Origin: Dyella sp. C11
GTDB taxonomy: Bacteria > Pseudomonadota > Gammaproteobacteria > Xanthomonadales > Rhodanobacteraceae
NCBI RefSeq assembly: GCF_003121485.1
Contig: NZ_QAVX01000002.1
Location: forward strand, 370,147 to 434,146
Length of the DNA stretch: 64,000 nt
Direction: 5' to 3'
The position numbers and the translations under genes are program-made. Within the stretch, counting starts at the first letter, position 1. Each line of letters opens with the position of its first letter. Positions 19,258 to 27,789 of this stretch are shown in pieces. Below the pieces are notes generated by a model. It saw only the letters and a program-made list of their open reading frames with translations, was not told where the DNA came from and did not search any database.

Positions 19258-20718
19258 ATGGAAAGTTTGTCTGCCAACGTGGGGGCCCACCGCCCCGTCT
19301 CCGAGTGCGTGCCGCTTTGCGTCGACCTGGACGGCACCCTGATCCATTCCGCCCTGCTGGTCGAGTCGGCGCTTGCGTTGCTTTCACGGAGCCCCTGGTC
19401 GATTTTTCCGATGCTGGGTTGGCTACTGCGTGGCAAGGCCCACCTCAAGCGAGAGATCGCCAGCCGGGTCACCCTTGATCCTGCCCTCCTGCCCTACAAC
19501 GCCAACGTGCTTGAATGGGTCAGGGAACAACAGCCGTTACGCCCGGTTGTTCTTTGCACGGCATCCGACGCCGAGTTGGCTGAGGCCGTCGCGGCGCACG
19601 TGGGAGGGTTCGATGCCGTGCTGGCCAGCGATGGTCAGCGCAACCTCTCCGGCAGCAACAAAGCCCAGACGCTGGTCGAGCTCTATGGAGAGCGTGGCTT
19701 TGATTACATCGGCAACGCCAAAGTCGACCTCAAGGTGTGGAAGCACGCGCATGCAGCCATCACTGTGGAGTCCGGCAAGTCGCTGAGCGAAGCAGCAGCT
19801 CAAGTCACCACGGTGGAAAAGCGGTTCAAGTTGCCATCGCCAGGTATCAAGCACTGGCTGAAGGCACTGCGTGTCCATCAGTGGGTCAAGAACGCGCTGG
19901 TGTTCCTGCCGCTGCTGGCAGCGCATCGCCTGTTCGAGGTCGAAGCCGTTGTCTCCACGCTGCTGGCGTTCGTCTGCTTCAGCCTGTGCGCATCCAGCGT
20001 CTATATCACCAACGATCTGCTCGATCTCGCGTCTGATCGTCAACATCATCGCAAGAAGAATCGCCCCTTTGCGGCAGGCCATTTGCCACTCATCGCCGGC
20101 CCGATTGTTGCCGCGGGCCTTCTGCTGATCAGCTTTGCGCTTGCCACGATCCTCCGTGAAGTCTTCGTGGCGGTACTCGCTGGCTACTATGTGCTGACCA
20201 GTGCGTACTCGCTACGCTTCAAGCGCATCGTGATGCTCGACGTCGTCGTGCTAGCCACGCTGTACACCAGCCGCATCGTGGCTGGCACCGCCGCCATCCA
20301 GACGAAGCCTTCGTTCTGGCTGCTCGCCTTTTCGATGTTCATCTTCCTCAGCCTGGCAATGGTGAAACGCTATATCGAACTGTTGTCGGCACAGAAGGCG
20401 GGCAAGATCAATGCGAGTGGACGTGGTTACGATGTAGGCGACATTCCGCTCATCCAATCGCTGGGTGCCGCCAGCGGTTACTTGTCCGTCCTCGTGCTCG
20501 CGCTTTACATCGACAGCCCGGACAGTCGCGTGCTGTATCACCACCCCCATTACCTGTGGCTGCTTTGCCCGCTGCTCCTGTACTGGATCAGTCGCACCTG
20601 GGCCATCGCCCATCGCGGTGTCATGCATGATGATCCCGTGGTTTTCGCAGTCACCGACAGACTGAGTCGCGGGCTGCTGGTGATTGCCGCGCTCGTGATC
20701 CTCTTTGCCATCCAATGA
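19258..20718 (+). CDS. HAD-UbiA fusion: polyprenyl-phosphate phosphoribosyltransferase-like protein
   Basis: Encodes 486 aa from ATG 19258, preceded by TAGGGGC. Residues about 18-190 are a HAD phosphatase-like domain (DLDGT at 23-27, Thr101 in VVLCTASD, Lys135 in GSNKAQ, then YIGNAKVD). About 195-486 is a polytopic UbiA prenyltransferase with Asp motif NDLLDLASD at 252-260 and a second Asp at 328. The nearest known role is that of mycobacterial Rv3806c, which joins PRPP to decaprenyl phosphate on the way to decaprenyl-phospho-arabinose. NoeC-type proteins of Azorhizobium are similar. Linkage to DprE1- and DprE2-like genes supports this. The HAD part could remove the 5-phosphate of the product; that is inference. 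Confidence 0.85.
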   Translation: MESLSANVGAHRPVSECVPLCVDLDGTLIHSALLVESALALLSRSPWSIFPMLGWLLRGKAHLKREIASRVTLDPALLPYNANVLEWVREQQPLRPVVLCTASDAELAEAVAAHVGGFDAVLASDGQRNLSGSNKAQTLVELYGERGFDYIGNAKVDLKVWKHAHAAITVESGKSLSEAAAQVTTVEKRFKLPSPGIKHWLKALRVHQWVKNALVFLPLLAAHRLFEVEAVVSTLLAFVCFSLCASSVYITNDLLDLASDRQHHRKKNRPFAAGHLPLIAGPIVAAGLLLISFALATILREVFVAVLAGYYVLTSAYSLRFKRIVMLDVVVLATLYTSRIVAGTAAIQTKPSFWLLAFSMFIFLSLAMVKRYIELLSAQKAGKINASGRGYDVGDIPLIQSLGAASGYLSVLVLALYIDSPDSRVLYHHPHYLWLLCPLLLYWISRTWAIAHRGVMHDDPVVFAVTDRLSRGLLVIAALVILFAIQ

Positions 20719-22019
20719 GCAAGACCGGGCAATCCTGGGGTCGCTATCCTCAAGCGGACCAGACGATCATTTCCATCAGCGATCGGCATGCGGCTTTGCC
20801 TTCCGTAGCCGGAAGCGCGCTGCCGCACGGCAATGGGCGTAGCTACGGTGATAGCTGCCTCAATGATGGCGGCACGCTGCTGCATGCGCGTGCGCTGGAT
20901 CGCTTCATCGCTTTCGATCCACAAACAGGCGTGCTCGAATGCGAAGCGGGCGTGCTGTTCTCCGAGATCCTGGATCTTGTCGTACCGCAGGGCTGGTTCC
21001 TGCCGGTCACACCCGGCACGAAGTTCGTCACCGTGGGTGGCGCCATTGCCAACGACGTGCACGGCAAGAATCACCACAAAGCCGGCACGTTCGGTCGCCA
21101 CGTTCTGTCGCTGGAACTGCTCCGCTCTGATGGAAGCAGGCGCACCTGCAGCCCCGAGCACCATCCGGACTGGTTCGCCGCAACGGTTGGCGGTCTCGGT
21201 CTCACTGGGCTCATCACCAAAGCGACCATCCAGCTGCGACGCGTCGCCGGACCGTGGATGAGCGGCGAGGTACATCGTTTCAAGGATCTGGATGGTTTTT
21301 TCCGACTGTCCCAGGCATCTGATCGCGACTACGAATACACCGTCGCGTGGATCGACTGTGCGAGCGAAGGCAACGCGCTGGGGCGCGGCATCTTCACCCG
21401 CGCCAATCACGCACCGGCTCATCCAGATAGCCGTCCAACGGCACCATCGCGTCGTTTGCGCGTGCCGTTCACGCCGCCGATCTCGCTGATCAATCCGCTG
21501 AGCCTGCGTGCATTCAACACGCTCTATTACCACCGGCAACGCGAGAGCGTGGGTCATCTCACCATGCACTACGAGCCGCATTTCTATCCGCTCGATGGCA
21601 TCGGCGACTGGAACCGCATCTATGGGCCGCGAGGCTTCATGCAATACCAGTGCGTGGTGCCGCCGACGAGATCGGCCGATTGCATGGAGACGCTGGTGAA
21701 GACCATCGCCGCTTCCGGCGAAGGCTCCTTCCTGGCCGTCCTGAAGCAATTCGGCGATGTTCCTTCACCCGGCCTGCTCTCGTTTCCGAGACCCGGTGCC
21801 ACGCTGGCGCTGGACTTCCCCAATCGCGGACCCCGCACCCTTGCCTTGCTCGATCGCCTGGACGACATCGTGGCGAACGCAGGCGGCGCCGTGTATCCGG
21901 CCAAGGACGCGCGCATGCCGGGCAAGTACTTCAAACACTATTTCCCCGCGTGGGAATCCTTCAGCCCATACATCGACCCGAAGTTTTCTTCCAGCTTCTG
22001 GCGTCGGGTCACGGAGTAA
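20715..22019 (+). CDS. FAD-binding oxidoreductase, DprE1-like (polyprenylphosphoryl-ribose oxidase)
   Basis: A 434-aa protein of the VAO/PCMH flavoprotein superfamily. FAD-binding stretches are GNGRSYGD at 39-46 and PGTKFVTVGGAIANDVHGKN at 100-119. Near the C-terminus YPAKDAR (394-400) matches the YTAKDSR of mycobacterial DprE1, whose lysine (418 there, K397 here) is catalytically important. DprE1 oxidises the 2-hydroxyl of decaprenylphosphoryl-ribose to the keto intermediate. The start overlaps the upstream UbiA gene by four bases, and a DprE2-like gene follows two bases after the stop. The position of the drug-reactive Cys387 of DprE1 appears to be Ala365. Confidence 0.87.
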   Translation: MSKTGQSWGRYPQADQTIISISDRHAALPSVAGSALPHGNGRSYGDSCLNDGGTLLHARALDRFIAFDPQTGVLECEAGVLFSEILDLVVPQGWFLPVTPGTKFVTVGGAIANDVHGKNHHKAGTFGRHVLSLELLRSDGSRRTCSPEHHPDWFAATVGGLGLTGLITKATIQLRRVAGPWMSGEVHRFKDLDGFFRLSQASDRDYEYTVAWIDCASEGNALGRGIFTRANHAPAHPDSRPTAPSRRLRVPFTPPISLINPLSLRAFNTLYYHRQRESVGHLTMHYEPHFYPLDGIGDWNRIYGPRGFMQYQCVVPPTRSADCMETLVKTIAASGEGSFLAVLKQFGDVPSPGLLSFPRPGATLALDFPNRGPRTLALLDRLDDIVANAGGAVYPAKDARMPGKYFKHYFPAWESFSPYIDPKFSSSFWRRVTE

Positions 22020-22021
22020 GC

Positions 22022-22759
22022 ATGCAAAAGGTCGTCATCATCGGCGCCACGTCCGCCATTGCCGAAGCCACGGCACGCCTTTACGCCGCGCGTGGGGCCC
22101 AATTGTTCCTGATTGCGCGAAACGCAACGCGGCTAACGGACATCGCCGCCGATCTGCGCGTGCGCGGTTCGCAGGAAGTGTTCCATGCCTCGCTCGACGT
22201 CAACGATCTGGATGCACATGCACATGTCATTGAACAGGCCTGGGCGGCGCTAGGCTCCGTGGACGTGGTCCTGGTGGCACACGGCACGCTTCCGGACCAG
22301 GCACAGTGCGAGTCTTCCGTGGAGGTGGCTCTGAAAGAGTTCTCCACCAACGCCACATCGACTATTGCGCTGCTGACTTCGATGGCACCGCGATTTGAAG
22401 CTCAGCGCAGTGGTGTAATGGCCGTGATCTCGTCTGTCGCCGGCGACCGTGGTCGCCAGAGCAACTACCTGTACGGCTCTGCCAAGGCAGCTGTCTCGGC
22501 TTTCGCAAGCGGTCTACGCCAACGCATGGCCAAGGTCGGCGTGAATGTGCTGACCATCAAGCCAGGCTTTGTCGATACGCCGATGACCCGCGAATTCAAG
22601 AAGGGCGCACTCTGGGCCAAGCCGGACGACATCGCGCGCGGCATCGTGCGCGGCGCCGATCGCGGCCGCAACGTGATGTACCTGCCCTTCTTCTGGCTGC
22701 CGATCATGCTGATCATCCGCCACATTCCCGAGTTCATCTTCAAGCGCATCAAGCTCTAA
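22022..22759 (+). CDS. Short-chain dehydrogenase, DprE2-like
   Basis: A 245-aa SDR. The nucleotide-binding motif is the variant IGATSAIAEATA, as in DprE2, and the catalytic residues are Ser138, Tyr151 and Lys155 (SSVAGDRGRQSNYLYGSAK). The pattern after the serine closely resembles mycobacterial DprE2, which reduces the 2-keto intermediate to decaprenylphosphoryl-arabinose. The open frame extends upstream inside the DprE1-like gene, but ATG 22022 gives the standard N-terminus. A hydrophobic C-terminal segment (YLPFFWLPIMLIIRHIPEFI) may associate with the membrane. Confidence 0.87.
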   Translation: MQKVVIIGATSAIAEATARLYAARGAQLFLIARNATRLTDIAADLRVRGSQEVFHASLDVNDLDAHAHVIEQAWAALGSVDVVLVAHGTLPDQAQCESSVEVALKEFSTNATSTIALLTSMAPRFEAQRSGVMAVISSVAGDRGRQSNYLYGSAKAAVSAFASGLRQRMAKVGVNVLTIKPGFVDTPMTREFKKGALWAKPDDIARGIVRGADRGRNVMYLPFFWLPIMLIIRHIPEFIFKRIKL

Positions 22760-22764
22760 CGCCC

Positions 22765-23715
22765 ATGAACAATATCGACAAGCATTCCAAGCTCGTTCTC
22801 ACCGGCGCGGCCGGGCTGGTAGGCCAGAACCTGATCGTGGAATTGAAGGCGCAGGGTTACACCAACCTCGTCGCCATCGACAAGCACGAATACAACCTCG
22901 GCATTCTTCGCCAGCTGCATCCGGATGTGCAGGCTATCCACGCCGACCTCGCCGAAGACGGCGACTGGAAGGACGCGTTCGCCGGCGCTGCCTGCGTCGT
23001 GCAGCTGCACGCGCAGATCACCGGCAAGTACACCGAGCTTTTCACCCGCAACAACATCGATGCAACCAAGCGCGTGCTGGACGCCACGCGCCAGCACAAC
23101 GTGCCGTACATGGTGCACATCAGTTCGTCGGTGGTGATCTCCGTCGCGGATGACGATTACACCAACTCCAAGAAAGCACAGGAAAAGCTCGTTGTCGAAA
23201 GTGGCATCAAGCACTGCGTGCTGCGTCCGACGCTGATGTTCGGCTGGTTCGATCCCAAGCACCTGGGCTGGCTGTCGCGCTTCATGGCCAAGACGCCGGT
23301 ATTCCCCATTCCGGGCGACGGCCGCTACATGCGCCAGCCACTTTATGAACGCGACTTCTGCCGCTGCATTGCACGCTGCATCGAAACGCAGCCCGATGGC
23401 GATGTCTACGATGTGGTGGGCGATACGCGTATCGACTACGTGGACATCATCAAGACGATCAAGCAGGCCAAGAATCTGCACACCATGATCGTGCACATCC
23501 CCTATGGCCTGTTCCACTTCCTGTTGCGGGTGTACGCAATCTTCAGTGGCAAGCCACCCTTCACGGCTGACCAGCTCAAGGCGCTGACAGCAGGAGATGA
23601 GTTCCACGGCATCGACACGCAGCAAGTCTTCGGCTTCCGGCAGACACCGTTTGCCGATGCCATCAAGGAGAGCTATTGCGACCCGCAATACTCTCGCATT
23701 GTCCTGAGGAGATAA
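22765..23715 (+). CDS. NAD-dependent epimerase/dehydratase family protein
   Basis: A 316-aa extended SDR. The Rossmann motif is TGAAGLVGQN and a YxxxK pair is present in DDDYTNSKKAQEKL. It begins five bases after the DprE2-like stop and belongs to the same transcript. It could act on a nucleotide sugar or on the polyprenyl-linked sugar. Homology alone does not give the substrate. Confidence 0.8.
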   Translation: MNNIDKHSKLVLTGAAGLVGQNLIVELKAQGYTNLVAIDKHEYNLGILRQLHPDVQAIHADLAEDGDWKDAFAGAACVVQLHAQITGKYTELFTRNNIDATKRVLDATRQHNVPYMVHISSSVVISVADDDYTNSKKAQEKLVVESGIKHCVLRPTLMFGWFDPKHLGWLSRFMAKTPVFPIPGDGRYMRQPLYERDFCRCIARCIETQPDGDVYDVVGDTRIDYVDIIKTIKQAKNLHTMIVHIPYGLFHFLLRVYAIFSGKPPFTADQLKALTAGDEFHGIDTQQVFGFRQTPFADAIKESYCDPQYSRIVLRR

Positions 23716-23814
23716 GGCAGCGAATCCTGCACTGGCACGGAACGCGCCGAATCGGGGAGCAGCATTCTGCGGCACAACGAGAATTTTTTCGGCAAGTTTT
23801 TTTGGAAAGAGATG

Positions 23815-25719
23815 ATGAATAGGACCTCTCAAGTGCAACATTCATCGACAGCCAGAGCGGCAACGCGACCCGGAATGCTCGTTGCGGTCCTCGCGATAGT
23901 TGTCCTAGTGGCGGCAGCCCGATCCGTTTGGGTGTCCTTATACGGTACGGACATTCCGTTCTGGGACCAGTGGTCCCAGATCATGACGCAGATTGCGCCA
24001 CTCAAAGAGGGGACGTGGCGGGTCAGCGAATATTTTTCTCCCCACAACGAGCACCGCGTGCTCTTCACCCGCCTGATCAGCATGGCCTTGATGGAGCTGA
24101 ACGGGGGCATCTGGAGCAACCTGGTCGAGGCTTACGCGAACACGGTCATCTATAGCGTCACCATGGCGCTGTTCTATGTCCTTGCATGTCGCGGGGCCAC
24201 CCGCTCTTTTGCGTTGCTCATGCTGCTTGCAGTGGTGATTCTGGGCATCATGCCGTACGACTGGGAAAACACTCTTGTCGGGTTCCAGAACCAGTTCTAC
24301 GTCATGATTGCTTTTGCCATAGCGCTGGTGGGTATCGCCAGCTATGGCCGCCCCAACCTGGCCACAGCCGGCCTGCTCGCAGTGGTCGCGTTTGTTGGTC
24401 TGTTTACGATGGCTTCGGGTCTTTTTGCAGCAGCTGCTGTCTGCGCCGTGGTTGTTCTTCGCACATGGCGGGCGCCTTTGCCCAAAATCTATGTTGCGTG
24501 CGTCGTCGCAGCGATGATTCTGGTCGTACTGTGCGGCTTTCTGCTACTTCCGGATACACCGGGGAATGGAGACTACAAAGCGCAAGGACTGATCGACCAC
24601 ATCCACGCTTTTGCCCTCGCACTCGTCTGGCCATTAGTCCCTGTGAGACCCAGGCATTTCCTGCTCGCGACCATGATCTGGGCACCAAGCCTCATCTGGC
24701 TGATCAAGTTTCTGATCACCAGAACCACAAGGGATCGCGACATTTTTCTCATGGGAATCATCGCGTGGGTGCTTCTCCAGGCCGTTGCCATTGCCCATGC
24801 CAGAGGCCACAACATCACTTCGATTCCGTCGCGTTATTCCAACATCTGTGCGCTCGGATTGCTGGCCAATCTCGGGCTCGCTTTAAGCTTGGTTTTCGAC
24901 GAACAACTTGGCGCGCACAGGAGGACCCTTGGCCAGGTCGCCATTGCCTTAGGCGCTGGAGTTATCGCCTTCGTCTTTATAAAGCGTTTCCCTGATGACA
25001 TGGATGTCGTGCATCAACGTTACGATTTCAGTCGAATGGAGACCTTTTATACGCGCTCCTACCTCCGTTCGAAGAACCCAGCATTCCTTCAACACCCTTC
25101 CCTGACTATCCCGTTTCCCAATGCAGAGCTGTTGAAAACCTTTCTAGATACGCCGGTCGTCCAAAGCCTGCTGCCGCCATCGCTGCAACCGGACCGTGCC
25201 TCTGTTCCCGACGTCTCGGCGAATCAGAAGTCTTTCGCCGATACCGCGCTTGATATACAGAAATCCGTCCAGCACTTCATGGCCGGGCTGGGTGTCTCTA
25301 CTCCTTCCATTTTCTTCAAAGAAGAAGACGGCGACTTGAGCACTGGGGACTCGCCCATAGGCGCGTGCTCAAACACCGACGTCAATGAAACGGAGGTAAG
25401 CACCGCCCCCTTCGTTGCAAAAAGCAACGATCCTATGCGTTTTTACGGCTGGGTCATCAACCCACAAAGCCGCATCACGGGGCGCTTTTTCATCGTGCTT
25501 TCGGGCCCCAAGACCTACAGGCTGGAAGTGAATCCTTTCATGAAGCGCCCGGACGTGGTCAAGGTCATGCACTCGAAGCCTCGAGATACATTTGGGTATC
25601 GTGCTTATGGAATCCTTCTGGGGGTTCCTCCGGGAGATTATGCCGTCCAATTGACGACAGCAGCGAATCCGGCCCAGCTCATCTGCAAACTGCCGTTCCA
25701 GCTGGTTATCACTTCTTAA
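23815..25719 (+). CDS. Large polytopic membrane protein, possible GT-C-type glycosyltransferase
   Basis: Encodes 634 aa. The N-terminal two-thirds holds about nine to eleven hydrophobic segments (from about residue 19 to 395). The C-terminal part from about 400 is soluble and probably periplasmic. After the first helix comes a loop with acidic and aromatic residues (YGTDIPFWDQWSQIM, then FSPHNEHR). That is the position of the catalytic Asp in many GT-C enzymes that use polyprenyl-phosphate sugars. No close family was recognised. Context suggests it could transfer the pentose made by the upstream genes. ATG 23812 is also possible, but 23815 is better spaced from GGAAAG. Base composition is less GC-rich than the flanks. 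Confidence 0.65.
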   Translation: MNRTSQVQHSSTARAATRPGMLVAVLAIVVLVAAARSVWVSLYGTDIPFWDQWSQIMTQIAPLKEGTWRVSEYFSPHNEHRVLFTRLISMALMELNGGIWSNLVEAYANTVIYSVTMALFYVLACRGATRSFALLMLLAVVILGIMPYDWENTLVGFQNQFYVMIAFAIALVGIASYGRPNLATAGLLAVVAFVGLFTMASGLFAAAAVCAVVVLRTWRAPLPKIYVACVVAAMILVVLCGFLLLPDTPGNGDYKAQGLIDHIHAFALALVWPLVPVRPRHFLLATMIWAPSLIWLIKFLITRTTRDRDIFLMGIIAWVLLQAVAIAHARGHNITSIPSRYSNICALGLLANLGLALSLVFDEQLGAHRRTLGQVAIALGAGVIAFVFIKRFPDDMDVVHQRYDFSRMETFYTRSYLRSKNPAFLQHPSLTIPFPNAELLKTFLDTPVVQSLLPPSLQPDRASVPDVSANQKSFADTALDIQKSVQHFMAGLGVSTPSIFFKEEDGDLSTGDSPIGACSNTDVNETEVSTAPFVAKSNDPMRFYGWVINPQSRITGRFFIVLSGPKTYRLEVNPFMKRPDVVKVMHSKPRDTFGYRAYGILLGVPPGDYAVQLTTAANPAQLICKLPFQLVITS

Positions 25720-25840
25720 AACACATCATTCCCGCCACTGGGCGGTTGAAGCGAGCAGGGCCTACCCCCGCTCTCGTCATCACCCTGGCAGCAGACAACC
25801 TGGCCGCCTTACCGGCGCCTATGCACTAGAGAATGCCCTC

Positions 25841-27142
25841 ATGACCAATCAACGAATTGTCGTCCTCGGCGCCGGCCCCATGGGCCTGATGGCAGCCATG
25901 GAGCTACTGAAGCAAGGCCACCAGGTCGATATCTATGAAAGAGACGATCGCATAGGCGGCATGTCGGCGACCTTCAATTTCGATGGGCTGGATATCGAGC
26001 GCTATTACCACTTCATCTGCAAAACCGACTTCCCGCTGTTCCAATTGCTCGATGAGCTCAAGCTGTCGGACAAGCTGCGCTGGACCGACACGAAAATGGG
26101 CTTTTTCTATAACGGGAAACTCTACAAGTGGGGAACGCCCACTGCGTTGCTGGCCTTTGACGGGCTAGGCTGGATCAGCAAGTTCCGCTATGGCCTCCAC
26201 GCCATGTACACCAAGGGCATCAAGGACTGGCGCCCATATGACGGGATGAACGCCACAGCTTGGTTGCGCAAATGGATTGGCGAGCGCGCCTATAACGTCC
26301 TGTGGAAGAGCCTGTTTGAACTCAAGCTGTTCGAATACAGCGAAAACATCTCCGCTGCCTGGATCGGCACGCGCATCAAGCGCGTCGCACTGTCGCGCCG
26401 CAGCCTCATGCAGGAAACCATGGGCTACCTGGAAGGTGGCTCGGATGTGCTGCTGAAGAAGATGGAGCAATTCATCCTTGAACGCGGCGGGCGAATCCAT
26501 CTCAAGTCGGGTATCGATCGCGTTGAAGTCAACGAGGGCAAGGTCGCGGGCATCGTCGTCAATGGCGAAACGATCGCTTGCGACAGTGTCATTTCCACGG
26601 CACCGATTCAGTACGTCCCACGGCTTGTGCCGGAGCTTCCGGCCGATTTCGTGAAGCGGATCGATGCCATCAAGAATATCCCTGTCGCTTGCGTCATCCT
26701 GAAGCTGAAGCAGCCGCTCAGTGAGAATTTCTGGATGAACATCAACGATCCGTCCATTCAGATTCCTGGCGTCATCGAATACTCCAACCTCAATCGCATG
26801 TCGCCGTCGATCGTGTATGCGCCCTTCTACATGCCCAAGACACACCCCAAGTGGGCTCAAAGCAACGATGCCCTCATAGAAGAGGTCATTGACTACCTGA
26901 AGAAGCTCAATCCGAACTTCGACCCAACCTGGGTACTGGCAAAGCACTGCCACCGCTACGAGTTCGCCCAAACGATTTGCCCGCCGGGCTTCTACGACAT
27001 GCTTCCCAGCATGAGGACACCGGTGGACGGCTTTTTCATGGCGGACACGGGCTATTACTATCCCGAGGATCGGTCGATCAATGAGAGCATTGAGGTAGCC
27101 AAAACCCTAGTGAAAGCGGCGGTAGGCAACCAGGGCTCATGA
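25841..27142 (+). CDS. FAD-dependent oxidoreductase (amine oxidase / protoporphyrinogen oxidase-like)
   Basis: A 433-aa flavoprotein with the N-terminal dinucleotide motif VVLGAGPMGLMAAMELLKQG, followed by IYERDDRIGGMSATF. The C-terminal flavin motif is around DGFFMADTGYYYPEDRSINE. It belongs to the NAD(P)/FAD amine-oxidase-like superfamily. It lacks the usual UDP-galactopyranose mutase landmarks, so that call is not made. The GtrA gene begins one base after its stop, indicating tight coupling. Homologues occur in surface-glycan clusters, but no reaction can be assigned. Confidence 0.78.
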   Translation: MTNQRIVVLGAGPMGLMAAMELLKQGHQVDIYERDDRIGGMSATFNFDGLDIERYYHFICKTDFPLFQLLDELKLSDKLRWTDTKMGFFYNGKLYKWGTPTALLAFDGLGWISKFRYGLHAMYTKGIKDWRPYDGMNATAWLRKWIGERAYNVLWKSLFELKLFEYSENISAAWIGTRIKRVALSRRSLMQETMGYLEGGSDVLLKKMEQFILERGGRIHLKSGIDRVEVNEGKVAGIVVNGETIACDSVISTAPIQYVPRLVPELPADFVKRIDAIKNIPVACVILKLKQPLSENFWMNINDPSIQIPGVIEYSNLNRMSPSIVYAPFYMPKTHPKWAQSNDALIEEVIDYLKKLNPNFDPTWVLAKHCHRYEFAQTICPPGFYDMLPSMRTPVDGFFMADTGYYYPEDRSINESIEVAKTLVKAAVGNQGS

Positions 27143-27143
27143 G

Positions 27144-27542
27144 ATGAACAAGCAGTTCATCTTGTTCGTCGTCGCAGGCGGTACTGCCGCCTGCGTAAAC
27201 TTTTTTTCCCGCATGGTGCTCAGTCACTGGCTCGTCTTCAGCGCGGCCATCGTCGTTGCCTACGTACTGGGCATGATCACGGCGTTTGTGCTCAACCGCC
27301 TGCTGGTATTCAAACAGGTGAGCCATTCGATGCGCCACCAGGTGTTCTGGTTCACCGTCGTTAACCTGGCAGCCGTGTTGCAGACACTTGCCATCAGCCT
27401 GTTGCTTGTCGAGTGGCTGTTTCCCCGCACGGGGTTCGGCTGGCATCCTGAAACCGTAGCCCATGCCATTGGCGTTGCCGTACCCGTGGTGACCAGTTTC
27501 GTGGGGCATAAGTACCTGACCTTCAAAAGCGTCGCGGGCTGA
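27144..27542 (+). CDS. GtrA-family membrane protein
   Basis: A 132-aa protein with four predicted membrane helices and the GtrA pattern (FVVAGGTAACVNFFSRMVL, ITAFVLNRLLVFK, VGHKYLTFKSV). GtrA proteins are linked to moving polyprenyl-phosphate sugars across the inner membrane. The mycobacterial GtrA-like protein Rv3789 is encoded next to dprE1 and dprE2. It starts one base after the flavoprotein gene. Confidence 0.9.
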   Translation: MNKQFILFVVAGGTAACVNFFSRMVLSHWLVFSAAIVVAYVLGMITAFVLNRLLVFKQVSHSMRHQVFWFTVVNLAAVLQTLAISLLLVEWLFPRTGFGWHPETVAHAIGVAVPVVTSFVGHKYLTFKSVAG

Positions 27543-27789
27543 AATCAGGCCGATAAGGTACTTATTTTTTAAACGTGATCAGATTTTTCACCCCGCCGTC
27601 ACGGCTAACAGCCAAGTGCACGGGGGCTGAGCGTGCTCGGCACGACAATGCCTCCCCTGTGGGTTTTCAAACGCAAGCGCATTACAATCAATCACTTCCA
27701 TGGGTGCCTCTGGGGATGCACTCACCTTTTTGCGGGACCGATGCAGGATGCGCACGGGTCTTCGCGTTTGCCGTATTTGAGGAATAGCT

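Noticed and set aside
25841..27142. UDP-galactopyranose mutase (glf)
   Set aside because: The protein has only the general flavin motifs. Sequence stretches typical of UGM after the dinucleotide motif are missing.
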